Position numbers and translations under genes: made by a program
DNA from: an uncultured Helicobacteraceae bacterium
GTDB lineage: Bacteria > Campylobacterota > Campylobacteria > Campylobacterales > Helicobacteraceae
Length of the DNA stretch: 64,000 bases
Direction of reading: 5' to 3'
Assembly: GCA_944323755.1 (NCBI GenBank)
Contig: CALUTR010000003.1
Span: forward strand, 62,001-126,000
Notes under the pieces: model-generated
Database searches by the model: none
What the model saw: only the letters and a program-made list of their open reading frames with translations
What the model was told of the DNA's origin: nothing
Shown: one piece after another, positions 19,030 to 27,593 of the stretch
Numbering within the stretch: the first letter of the stretch is position 1
How the letters are laid out: the number at the start of each line of letters is the position of its first letter

Positions 19030-21950
19030 CTAACTACAAAGAAAAAGATTTAGAAGCCTTTATTGAAGGGTATTTGCTCTCCCATTCCTATATCAAGCGA
19101 GAGGATAGGGACTATGACAAATCCCTCTGCCTTGATAGTGAGCTTCTTTATAGTTTTATCCTCTCCACTCAGAGCAAAGCACTCGATGAGCTCTCAAGGC
19201 GTGGGATAAAAGATACCAAAGAAGCCCTACTCAAACGCATCGCTTCCTCTATCAGAGATAGAGGTATCCTCAAAGCCCTTCAATCTCCTCTAGAAATCAG
19301 TGGAGTGAAATTTACCTTGCTCTATCCCAAGCCCTCCACAGATGCCAACCCCACAGCACTACAAAACTACTCTTCCAACACCCTCTCTCTCATCCGTCAG
19401 CTCCATTACAGCTCAAGGAATAACAACTCTTTGGATATGGTGCTTTTCCTTAATGGAATCCCCATTATCACAATGGAGCTCAAAAACCCATTTACAGGAC
19501 AAAATGTCTATCACGCCATAGAGCAGTATAAAAAAGACAGAGACCCAAGCGAGTCTCTTTTGTCTCGCTGTATCGTGCATTTTGCACTTGATAGTGATTT
19601 GGCATATATGACAACCAAGCTTGAGAGAGAAAAAACCTTTTTCTTCCCCTTCAATCGTGGGCTAAACAATGGCAGTGGAGCCATAGGGTGCAAAAGCGGA
19701 GCAGGAAATCCCCCAAGTGAAGGGGTAAAAACAGCCTATCTATGGGAGAGAATCTTTGCCAAAGACACTTTGATCCCCCTAGTGCTAGAGTATGTGCAAT
19801 GCGTGGAGAGAAAAATCATCTTCCCCAGATATCATCAGTTTGATGTGGTAGAGAAGCTTCTTGAAGATGTCAAAGCAAGAGGTGTAGGGGGACGCTATCT
19901 CATCCAGCACAGTGCAGGGAGTGGCAAAAGTAACTCAATCTCTTGGCTCTCTCACGCTCTTGTGGGATTGCATCGAGTGAGAGAGGATGGGGAGCTAGAG
20001 CTTGTCTTTGATAGTGTGATTGTCGTTACGGATAGAAAGGTGCTTGATTCTCAAATCCAAGAGAACATCAAGAGATTTTCTCATGTCAAAGGGATTGTAG
20101 AGCCAATCACAGAGGGGAGCAAACACTTGCGAAAGTCCCTAGAAGAGGGCAAGAAAATCATCATCTCCACTATCCAAAAATTCCCCTATATCCTTGATGA
20201 TATGACTCAAGTGAGAGGCAAAAGATTTGCAATCATCATCGATGAGGCTCACTCAAGTCAGAGTGGCACATCCGCTCAAAAGCTAGGAGAAGTCATCAGA
20301 GATAGAGAGGGGAGCGTAGAAGATGAGCTCATTGAAATTATTAAAAACAAAAAGCTCCAGCCCAACGCCTCGTATTTTGCATTTACCGCTACACCTAAGC
20401 CCAAGACTTTGGAGATGTTTGGCACGCCTTATGAGATAGATGGGGTGCAGAAGTTTATCCCCTTTCATCTCTACTCAATGAAACAAGCCATAGAAGAGGG
20501 ATTTATCCACGATGTGCTAAGAGGCTACACCACCTACAAGAGCTATTACAAAATCGCTTCTGCCACCACAGAAAATCCAAAGTTTGATAAGAAAAAGGCA
20601 AAGGTAAAAATCAAACGCTATGTAGAGGGCAACGCAAATGCTATTGCCAAAAAGGCAGAGATTATGATCGATCACTTCTACGCCCATATCCACAAAAAAA
20701 TCGGTGGTAAAGCCAAAGCAATGGTCGTAACAAGCTCTAGGGAAAATGCGGTGAAATACTTCTTTGCTTTCAGAGAATATCTAAAGAGCAAGTTCCCCTC
20801 TTATCGTGCTTTGGTAGCATTCTCAGGGGAAGTGGTGATTGATGGGGAGAGTTATAGCGAGAGTGGGCTAAATGGGATAAGTGAGGCAAGGCTAAAAGAA
20901 GAATTCAAAAAAGATGAATACCGCTTCCTCATCGTAGCAGAGAAATATCAAACAGGATTTGATCAGCCTTTGCTCCATACAATGTATGTGGATAAGAAAC
21001 TCAGTGGCGTGAGTGCAGTGCAAACCCTCTCAAGGCTCAATCGTGTCTGTAAAAATAAAGAAGATACTTGTGTGCTTGACTTTGCAAACACTCATGAAGA
21101 GATTGGAGACTCTTTTAGCACATTTTATGAGCAAACTTTCTTAGGAGCGCCCACAGACATTGAAAAGATCTTTGAGCTCAAAAGCAATCTATTTGAATAT
21201 GGGGTTTTCTATCAAGATGAGATAGATGAGTTTGCAGAGATGATTCTAAAAAGAGAGAGGGAAAATGCTATCCACACAAAGCTTGATGTGATGGTTGCAC
21301 GATATGGTGGACTAAAAAATGATGATGTAAGACTTGAGTTTTATAACAAATCCAAGACTTATCTTAAAGATTATTCTTTCTTAGCTCAAATCTTGCCATT
21401 TGAGGATATTGAGCTTGAAAAAACCTATATTTTGCTAAAGAAGCTCATCGCCAAACTTCTCCCTCCAAAAGCTGAGGATTTAATAAGAGGGATACTAGAT
21501 AATGTGGATTTTGAGAGCTATCGCGTGCAGTTGGATAAAACACTAGATATTTCACTTGAGGGGAATGGAGAGCTTAAGCCCTCACAAGCAGATGGTACAA
21601 GCAGGATACCAGAGCCAGAGCTTGAGGGGATAATGGAAATCATCCGAGAATTCAATGAGCGTTATGGCTTGGAAGAGTGGAGAGATGAGGATAATATCCG
21701 AGGTGGAATCGCTCAGGTGCAAGAGAGAATGGATCACGATGAGAAGCTCATCACAATTGCACGAAACTCTGATGAGCAAAACACACGAATTGAGTTTGAA
21801 GAAGCTTTGGTTAAGAATATGGCACTGATTGTGGATACGCACCTTGCACTATTTGAGAAATACAACAGTGATGAGAACTTTAAACATCGCTTCACACAGG
21901 CTATGTTTGATGAGTGGCGTAGCAAGATTTATATAGAGGCAGAAATTTGA
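19026..21950 (+). CDS. hsdR: Type I restriction-modification system, restriction/translocase subunit HsdR
   Basis: A 974-residue protein. The N-terminal PD-(D/E)xK nuclease is LDMVLFLNGIPIITMELKNP (about residues 138-157). The superfamily 2 translocase follows: Walker A HSAGSGKSNS (about 298-306), DEAH box IIIDEAHSSQSG (about 403-413), motif III FTATPKPKT and motif VI QTLSRLNRVC. It cuts unmodified DNA after ATP-driven translocation. The reading frame is intact and overlaps the preceding unknown gene by 4 bp. Base composition matches hsdM. Confidence 0.97.
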   Translation: MTNYKEKDLEAFIEGYLLSHSYIKREDRDYDKSLCLDSELLYSFILSTQSKALDELSRRGIKDTKEALLKRIASSIRDRGILKALQSPLEISGVKFTLLYPKPSTDANPTALQNYSSNTLSLIRQLHYSSRNNNSLDMVLFLNGIPIITMELKNPFTGQNVYHAIEQYKKDRDPSESLLSRCIVHFALDSDLAYMTTKLEREKTFFFPFNRGLNNGSGAIGCKSGAGNPPSEGVKTAYLWERIFAKDTLIPLVLEYVQCVERKIIFPRYHQFDVVEKLLEDVKARGVGGRYLIQHSAGSGKSNSISWLSHALVGLHRVREDGELELVFDSVIVVTDRKVLDSQIQENIKRFSHVKGIVEPITEGSKHLRKSLEEGKKIIISTIQKFPYILDDMTQVRGKRFAIIIDEAHSSQSGTSAQKLGEVIRDREGSVEDELIEIIKNKKLQPNASYFAFTATPKPKTLEMFGTPYEIDGVQKFIPFHLYSMKQAIEEGFIHDVLRGYTTYKSYYKIASATTENPKFDKKKAKVKIKRYVEGNANAIAKKAEIMIDHFYAHIHKKIGGKAKAMVVTSSRENAVKYFFAFREYLKSKFPSYRALVAFSGEVVIDGESYSESGLNGISEARLKEEFKKDEYRFLIVAEKYQTGFDQPLLHTMYVDKKLSGVSAVQTLSRLNRVCKNKEDTCVLDFANTHEEIGDSFSTFYEQTFLGAPTDIEKIFELKSNLFEYGVFYQDEIDEFAEMILKRERENAIHTKLDVMVARYGGLKNDDVRLEFYNKSKTYLKDYSFLAQILPFEDIELEKTYILLKKLIAKLLPPKAEDLIRGILDNVDFESYRVQLDKTLDISLEGNGELKPSQADGTSRIPEPELEGIMEIIREFNERYGLEEWRDEDNIRGGIAQVQERMDHDEKLITIARNSDEQNTRIEFEEALVKNMALIVDTHLALFEKYNSDENFKHRFTQAMFDEWRSKIYIEAEI

Positions 21951-22054
21951 GTAAATTTATTTTTATATATTATTTTATGATAATTAAAGTTTTTTTATAA
22001 GAGAAAATAAAGATTTAACATTTGAATTGCAAGTTAATATATTTGGATATAGAG

Positions 22055-22585
22055 CTATTTGAAATTTGATATATCATGTCCTTCTAAGATTAAGAGTTGT
22101 TTTTTTATATCAACACCAGCAGAGTATCCTTTAAGAGTGTGATTTGAGCCAATCACTCTATGGCAAGGCACGATTATTGAAATTGGATTGTTTGATATAG
22201 CATTTCCAACTGCCTGTGAAGACATCTTTGGTTTGTTTAATAGTTTTGCAATATCTCTTGCAATATCTCCATAGGTTGTTAAATTACCATATGGAATCTT
22301 GCATAAATACTCCCATACCAACTTTCTAAATGAAGTGCCAATTGGTAATAATGGTAGCTCAAAAATAGTTGGTTTTTCCTTTGCAAAATACTTATCTAGC
22401 CACTTTTTTGTATCAACTAAAATTTGTAAGTCATCTTTTAATTCCATACTGAAATTGCATTGAAATGCTTGCTTATCCTTAAAATATAATCCTAATAGAT
22501 TCATTGCATCACTTACTATTGTTATAGTCCCAAGTGGAGAGCTATAATTGCTAGTATAAAGAAACACATTATTGATAGTTTTCAT
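22055..22585 (-). CDS. ogt: Methylated-DNA-[protein]-cysteine S-methyltransferase
   Basis: A 176-residue suicide repair protein. The active-site motif is IIVPCHRVIGSNHTLKGYSAG, with the acceptor Cys in PCHR, preceded by the helix-turn-helix region TTYGDIARDIAKLL. It removes O6-alkyl groups from guanine. The ATG at 22585 has AGGAGGGG upstream and is preferred over the longer frame from 22618, which would add eleven residues overlapping the comF-like gene. Confidence 0.94.
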   Translation of the reverse strand: MKTINNVFLYTSNYSSPLGTITIVSDAMNLLGLYFKDKQAFQCNFSMELKDDLQILVDTKKWLDKYFAKEKPTIFELPLLPIGTSFRKLVWEYLCKIPYGNLTTYGDIARDIAKLLNKPKMSSQAVGNAISNNPISIIVPCHRVIGSNHTLKGYSAGVDIKKQLLILEGHDISNFK

Positions 22586-22604
22586 TTTGCCCCTCCTAAT
22601 AAAA

Positions 22605-23180
22605 TTACATTCTTGCATCAGTTAATGTGAGAGCGAATAAAACATTCACTTTATTTTTTATTAAAACTTCTCTAGCTTCTTTTATGCTAAGCCCAGTAGT
22701 TATTACATCATCAAATAATACCGCATCAATACCACTCCTGCCCTTGTAGATAAAATCCTTTTTATTGTTTTGCCTATATTGTAGGCTCTGCCCTGCGTAA
22801 TGAATATTGTTTGTTGATATTAGTGATCCAAATAATGGTTTAAATATATGTCTAAACTCATTTATTATTACACCTGAATGGGAATAATATTTTTTTACTT
22901 TATCATCAATACCAATACTATGTATATTAAGATTTTTAAATGTATCGCTTATTTCATTTTTAAAATATAAAAATGCCTTCCTAGCTAGAATCTTATAAAT
23001 CCTACTTCCAATCAAGCTATATTTACTCTTTAATAGATATTCTATATCCTGGTAATCAAAAAAACTATATACCATAAAATTATCAAAGCTTTTTCTTGCT
23101 TTTGGAGTAATTTTTATTTGTTTGTCACAATCATTACAAATTAGCTTAAATGCTAGATTCTGACATATTAGACATTTCAT
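22605..23180 (-). CDS. ComF-family phosphoribosyltransferase-like protein
   Basis: A 191-residue protein. The N-terminal zinc-ribbon cysteines are in CLICQ and CNDCD. The C-terminal half is a PRTase fold with the PRPP-binding loop VLFDDVITTGLS and QSLQYRQNNKKDF. Known: ComF proteins take part in natural DNA uptake, and Helicobacter/Campylobacter are naturally competent. It overlaps tmk by 35 bp and precedes ogt, so it lies in a compact operon. The exact biochemical activity of ComF remains unclear. Confidence 0.85.
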   Translation of the reverse strand: MKCLICQNLAFKLICNDCDKQIKITPKARKSFDNFMVYSFFDYQDIEYLLKSKYSLIGSRIYKILARKAFLYFKNEISDTFKNLNIHSIGIDDKVKKYYSHSGVIINEFRHIFKPLFGSLISTNNIHYAGQSLQYRQNNKKDFIYKGRSGIDAVLFDDVITTGLSIKEAREVLIKNKVNVLFALTLTDARM

Positions 23181-23742
23181 TTTCTAATTTATAAATTTTA
23201 GATTCTATGATTTTTGAAATTTCATTCTTATCCATATCACATTTTATTGATATATAATTTATATTTAATTTTTCAACAACATTGAATATTTTATTTTGTA
23301 TATTCAATAAATTGATAACTCCTGTGCTTTCTATATTATCTAATGTTTTAGATTTTAGTCTATTACTTAATATTTCTTCATTAGTTTCTAATATAACAAC
23401 TAAATCTGGTTTATAAGCAATAGATAGATTAAGCTTACATAGAAAATCAAAATCAATATCATCACAATATGCTATCCCACTTATAAAGCTTCTATCACTT
23501 ATTATTAGTTTATCTTTGTTTGGTATTATTAATTCATTCGTATGATTAGCTCTATCTGCCATAAATAATAATGCTTGAGTAGTATTATCTAAATTTTCAT
23601 ATAGAGCTAATTCTCTAATTTTATTTCCAAATTTGCTTCCACTTGGTTCTTTTGTAAATATTGCATTTTTGTATTTTGATTTTAAAAGTTCTATTTGAGT
23701 GCTTTTACCAGTTGTATCAACTCCTTCTAAAACTATATACAT
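23146..23742 (-). CDS. tmk: Thymidylate kinase
   Basis: A 198-residue P-loop kinase. The P-loop is EGVDTTGKSTQ, the DR motif is LIISDRSFISGIAYC, and the TMP-binding FTKEPSGSKFG and NHTNELI segments are present. It converts dTMP to dTDP. It overlaps comF downstream and abuts coaD upstream in a minus-strand operon. Confidence 0.95.
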   Translation of the reverse strand: MYIVLEGVDTTGKSTQIELLKSKYKNAIFTKEPSGSKFGNKIRELALYENLDNTTQALLFMADRANHTNELIIPNKDKLIISDRSFISGIAYCDDIDFDFLCKLNLSIAYKPDLVVILETNEEILSNRLKSKTLDNIESTGVINLLNIQNKIFNVVEKLNINYISIKCDMDKNEISKIIESKIYKLENEMSNMSESSI

Positions 23743-24231
23743 TTATTTATCCTTGCAATAGTTTAATTTTATATATTCAAAGACTTCAATTGGCACTAAA
23801 TGGGCGATATTATAACTATGGCTAAGTATAGATCTGACAACACTTGAGCTAATAAAAGCATTTTTTAATGATGGCATAAGATATATGGTTTCTAATTCAT
23901 TATTTAATGAAGCGTTTGCATATCCCATCTGTAGCTCATATTCAAAATCACTAACAGCCCTAAGTCCTCTTATTAAAATATTTGATTGTTTTATTTTCGC
24001 AAAATCAGCTAATAAACACGAAAATGGCTCTATCGCAACATTGTGCATATTTTTTGTAGCAAGTTTTAGCATATTCACTCTGCATTCAAGATTGAACATA
24101 GGATTTTTTGCTTTGGATTCTGCCACGGCAACTATTAACTTCTCAAAGATTCCACAACTCCGCTTAATAATATCTAAGTGTCCATTTGTAACAGGATCGA
24201 AAGTCCCTGGATATATGGCAATTTTGCTCAT
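23743..24231 (-). CDS. coaD: Phosphopantetheine adenylyltransferase
   Basis: A 162-residue nucleotidyltransferase. The N-terminal motif is [16 protein letters not shown] (T/H-x-G-H type), and [10 protein letters not shown] is the C-terminal ATP-binding signature. It makes dephospho-CoA. ATG 24231 overlaps the ubiX stop (ATGA) and fits the family length better than the ATG at 24243. Confidence 0.96.
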   Translation of the reverse strand: MSKIAIYPGTFDPVTNGHLDIIKRSCGIFEKLIVAVAESKAKNPMFNLECRVNMLKLATKNMHNVAIEPFSCLLADFAKIKQSNILIRGLRAVSDFEYELQMGYANASLNNELETIYLMPSLKNAFISSSVVRSILSHSYNIAHLVPIEVFEYIKLNYCKDK

Positions 24232-24818
24232 ATTTGACCCCATCTTTTATATATAGAATTTTTAATGCCCAAAACATCAAGCCATTTTCCTATTAAGAAA
24301 TTTTCCATAGATTCTAAACTATCACTATTAGAATAATATCCTATGATAGGTGGAGCAATAATAGCTCCTTCTTTTGATAAAGTAAGCATATTTTGTAATG
24401 ATATAGAATCTAGAGGCATTTCTCTTGGGGCAATTAATAATTTCTTTTTCTCTTTTAAGCAAACATGTGCACTTCTTGTAATCAATGTATCGCTAATTCC
24501 ACACGCAATTTTTGCCAATGAATTCATACTGCAAGGAATAATAGCCATAGCATCAATGCCAAATGATCCAGATGAAATGCATTCTGCTAGATTTAAATCA
24601 TCTAAGATTCTGATATTTTTTGCGTTATGTAAATTTAGCAGTGGATTTGATTTATCTTTGCAGTCAAAGTCTATATTGTGTTCGTATTTTAAAGTCTTTT
24701 TTGCTCCATTGCTTACAACCAAAAATATATCTAAATTATCATTATCTATAATTTTAGATACAAATTTTAATCCAAGTATTGCACCGCTTGCACCGCAAAT
24801 CCCAACTGCTAGCTTCAT
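24228..24818 (-). CDS. ubiX: Flavin prenyltransferase UbiX
   Basis: A 196-residue flavoprotein with the N-terminal [14 protein letters not shown] loop, [15 protein letters not shown], and the [27 protein letters not shown] segment typical of UbiX/Pad1. It makes prenylated FMN for UbiD-type decarboxylases. Its start overlaps the flgA stop by 4 bp, and its end overlaps coaD. Confidence 0.95.
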   Translation of the reverse strand: MKLAVGICGASGAILGLKFVSKIIDNDNLDIFLVVSNGAKKTLKYEHNIDFDCKDKSNPLLNLHNAKNIRILDDLNLAECISSGSFGIDAMAIIPCSMNSLAKIACGISDTLITRSAHVCLKEKKKLLIAPREMPLDSISLQNMLTLSKEGAIIAPPIIGYYSNSDSLESMENFLIGKWLDVLGIKNSIYKRWGQI

Positions 24819-25531
24819 TGCAATTGCGCCTTTTTGGGATCAAGTATTTTAATATTTAATACTTTATCTCCTTGCAAACTTTGTGCTTTAATGTTTTCTC
24901 CATTTGCACCATTTTCTAATGCTTCGGCATTAAATATGATATTTATATCACCTTCATTATACAAGACTTCTACTATATCACCTTTTTGCACTATGATTTT
25001 TGGGGTTATTTTTGCTTGAGTAATGATTGCACCACTTGGGATAAAGCTTTTTGCAGAATATTCATTAATTATATTAGATAAAGCTGGTAATTGCATATTT
25101 TTATCTATATTAATTTGCGTGATTTGAGAATTGCTGTTTGTGATCACTTCTCCTGTTTTGATATTATTGTTTGCAGATAACGCATCGATACTTGCATTAA
25201 TATTGAAATTAAAAAATACTTTTTGTCGTTTTTGATTGTGGTATAAATGGACTTCGAAATTACCACTATCTCGTTTTAATAATTTATCATCAAAGATGAT
25301 TTTATCAAGCTTTAATTTATTGAGATTGATGGATATTGCAGGCGATACTTCTATGTGCTTTATTGTTATATTGTAATTTTGATATGCATTGATGAATTTA
25401 TCTTTTAGGAAATCTTCAATCTGTGTAATTAGTATTTTTTCATTTTGACTAGTTGGCATTGTCGCGTTATTATCTGGTATTGCATCTGCAAATATGAAAT
25501 TTAAGAAAAATAATATAAATAAGATTTTCAT
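24815..25531 (-). CDS. flgA: Flagellar P-ring assembly chaperone FlgA
   Basis: About 238 residues. The signal peptide is MKILFILFFLNFIFADA. The C-terminal SAF domain contains GEVITNSNSQITQINIDKN, SAKSFIPSGAIITQAKITPKIIVQKGDIVEVLY and EALENGANGENIKAQS, and ends in [15 protein letters not shown]. It assists FlgI polymerisation in the periplasm. ATG 25531 is chosen because it begins the signal peptide and follows the helicase stop at 25533 directly. The organism is therefore flagellated. Confidence 0.9.
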   Translation of the reverse strand: MKILFILFFLNFIFADAIPDNNATMPTSQNEKILITQIEDFLKDKFINAYQNYNITIKHIEVSPAISINLNKLKLDKIIFDDKLLKRDSGNFEVHLYHNQKRQKVFFNFNINASIDALSANNNIKTGEVITNSNSQITQINIDKNMQLPALSNIINEYSAKSFIPSGAIITQAKITPKIIVQKGDIVEVLYNEGDINIIFNAEALENGANGENIKAQSLQGDKVLNIKILDPKKAQLQ

Positions 25532-25532
25532 T

Positions 25533-27572
25533 TTACACCTTGCTAACAAATGATGAGAGTATTTCTCTAATAATGCCACCAAAATTAATCTTTAGCTTCA
25601 TATCTGATCCACTTTTATTTATATCTATGATTCTACCAATTCCAAAAATTTTATGATTTACTAGATCATTTCTATTGAATAAGCAGTCGCTTGTCTGTAC
25701 CACTCCATCAAGTAATCCTGCTTCAATTAGAAATCGTGATTTCTGTAACTGCGTCCTTTTGCCTTTGTAGAATCTTGATTTTGTAAATGATAAATAAAGC
25801 TCACTCTTTGCCCTAGTAAAAGCCACATATCCAAGCCTTCTTTCTTCTTCTATATCTGTCGTATCGCTTATAATAGGGAAAAATCCTTCTTCAAGTCCAA
25901 CTACAAATAGGTATTTAAATTCAAGCCCTTTTGAAGAATGCACACTCATACACGATATTGCATTTTCTACATCATTATCACCATCGCTGCTTAATGCAAT
26001 ATCATTTAAAAAATCTTCTAGCGATGCTGTAGGATTCTGTAAAATGTAATCCCTAAAAAATCCATAAAATTCATCGATATTTGCTTTTCTATCTATTTCA
26101 TCTTCTATATTATTAAATGTATCCAAAATATCAATTTTATTTTTAAATGCCTCTAAAAATCCAATAGTAGAGTGTTCTAATGCTTCTTTTAGTTCATCAA
26201 TAATATCAAATATACCTTCTATTGAATCCAAATGTTTTTTATTGATTCCAATTTCATCTTTGCATTGTTTGATAGCTGTGTAAATGGATACTTGCTTTTT
26301 ATTTATAAAATCTTCTAATTTATCTTGTGTAACCTTGCCGATACCTCGTTTGGGGCGATTTATGATTCTCATAAATGAAAAATTATCTTGCATATTTACA
26401 ATCAATCTAAAATAGCTTAAAATATCCTTTATCTCTGCTCTTTCATAGAATCTAACAGCACCAATAATTTTATAAGGGATATTTTCTTTTCTAAGACCAT
26501 CTTCTAAGCTTCTACTTAAAGCATTTAACCGAAATAAAATTGCTATTTCTTCTAGTTTTGCACCATTTTTAATAATATTTTTGATTTTTTTTGCGATGCT
26601 TAATGCCTCACTTCTTTCATCAAGGGTTTCTATTATTTCTACATCTTTTCCATTGCCAATTACGCTTACTAGATTTTTGCCAAGTCGCTTTGTGTTAAAG
26701 CTTATTAGATTGTTTGCAACATCTAATATTTGCGCTGTTGAGCGATAATTTTTTTCTAGTCGAATCGTCTTTGCATCTTTAAATTGCTTTGTAAAGTCAA
26801 GAATGTTGTTGATGTTTGCGCCACGCCAACCATATATACTTTGATCATCATCACCGACTACACAGATATTATTGTGTTCTTTACATAGTTTTTGTAGCAG
26901 CTTATATTGTAATTCATTTGTGTCTTGATATTCATCAACCATAATATAATTGTATTTCTTACTAATTTCGCTACACAGCGAAGAATCTTTATCTAATATC
27001 TCATATGTAACAAGTAGCAAATCATCAAAATCAAGCATATTATTATTGATTAAATATGTATTGTATTGTTCATAAATCTTTGCAATTTCTTTATGTATAG
27101 GGTCTCTTAGTGTTTCTTTTGCTTGATTTGGGGATATGATGTTGTTTTTGAATTTTGATATTTCAGATGCTAGGAGGTTTGTTGGTAGATTTGAATTTAG
27201 ATTTTTTATGATCTTTTTTTTATCATCTGTGTCAATTAAAACAAAATTTGAATCTCTATTTATTTTGTTTATATGAAATTTTAAAAATAATAATCCAAAT
27301 CTATGAAAAGTGCAAAGTAATGGCGGAGCAGAATCTTTGTTGCTAATCAAATTTAGCGCTCTATATCTCATTTCAGCTGCTGCCTTGTTGGTAAAAGTCA
27401 ATGTTAGTGTAGATTCAGCTGGTATTCCTATTGTATCAAGTAAATATGCAAGTCTTGTTGTAAGTGTTTTTGTTTTGCCACTTCCAGCACCAGCAAGGAT
27501 AAGCAATGCATCATCAATGTGCGTTGCAGCGAGCTTTTGTTCATCATTTAAACTTTCTAAAATATCACTCAT
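25533..27572 (-). CDS. UvrD/Rep/PcrA-family superfamily 1A DNA helicase
   Basis: A 679-residue helicase. Walker A is LAGAGSGKTKTLTTR, motif II is YIMVDEYQDTNELQ, motif III is VGDDDQSIYGWRGA, motif IV is LEKNYRST, motif V is SVHSSKGLEFKYLFVVG and motif VI is RRLGYVAFTRAK. It unwinds DNA 3'-5' in repair or replication restart. The C-terminus carries a UvrD-like Tudor region (FGIGRIIDINKSGSDMKLKINF). Whether it is UvrD, Rep or PcrA cannot be settled here. Confidence 0.94.
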   Translation of the reverse strand: MSDILESLNDEQKLAATHIDDALLILAGAGSGKTKTLTTRLAYLLDTIGIPAESTLTLTFTNKAAAEMRYRALNLISNKDSAPPLLCTFHRFGLLFLKFHINKINRDSNFVLIDTDDKKKIIKNLNSNLPTNLLASEISKFKNNIISPNQAKETLRDPIHKEIAKIYEQYNTYLINNNMLDFDDLLLVTYEILDKDSSLCSEISKKYNYIMVDEYQDTNELQYKLLQKLCKEHNNICVVGDDDQSIYGWRGANINNILDFTKQFKDAKTIRLEKNYRSTAQILDVANNLISFNTKRLGKNLVSVIGNGKDVEIIETLDERSEALSIAKKIKNIIKNGAKLEEIAILFRLNALSRSLEDGLRKENIPYKIIGAVRFYERAEIKDILSYFRLIVNMQDNFSFMRIINRPKRGIGKVTQDKLEDFINKKQVSIYTAIKQCKDEIGINKKHLDSIEGIFDIIDELKEALEHSTIGFLEAFKNKIDILDTFNNIEDEIDRKANIDEFYGFFRDYILQNPTASLEDFLNDIALSSDGDNDVENAISCMSVHSSKGLEFKYLFVVGLEEGFFPIISDTTDIEEERRLGYVAFTRAKSELYLSFTKSRFYKGKRTQLQKSRFLIEAGLLDGVVQTSDCLFNRNDLVNHKIFGIGRIIDINKSGSDMKLKINFGGIIREILSSFVSKV

Positions 27573-27593
27573 CTATCTACTTTCTTTTTAATT

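Noticed and set aside
23885..24852. Plus-strand frames opposite coaD and ubiX
   Set aside because: Antisense to well-conserved genes; no independent support.
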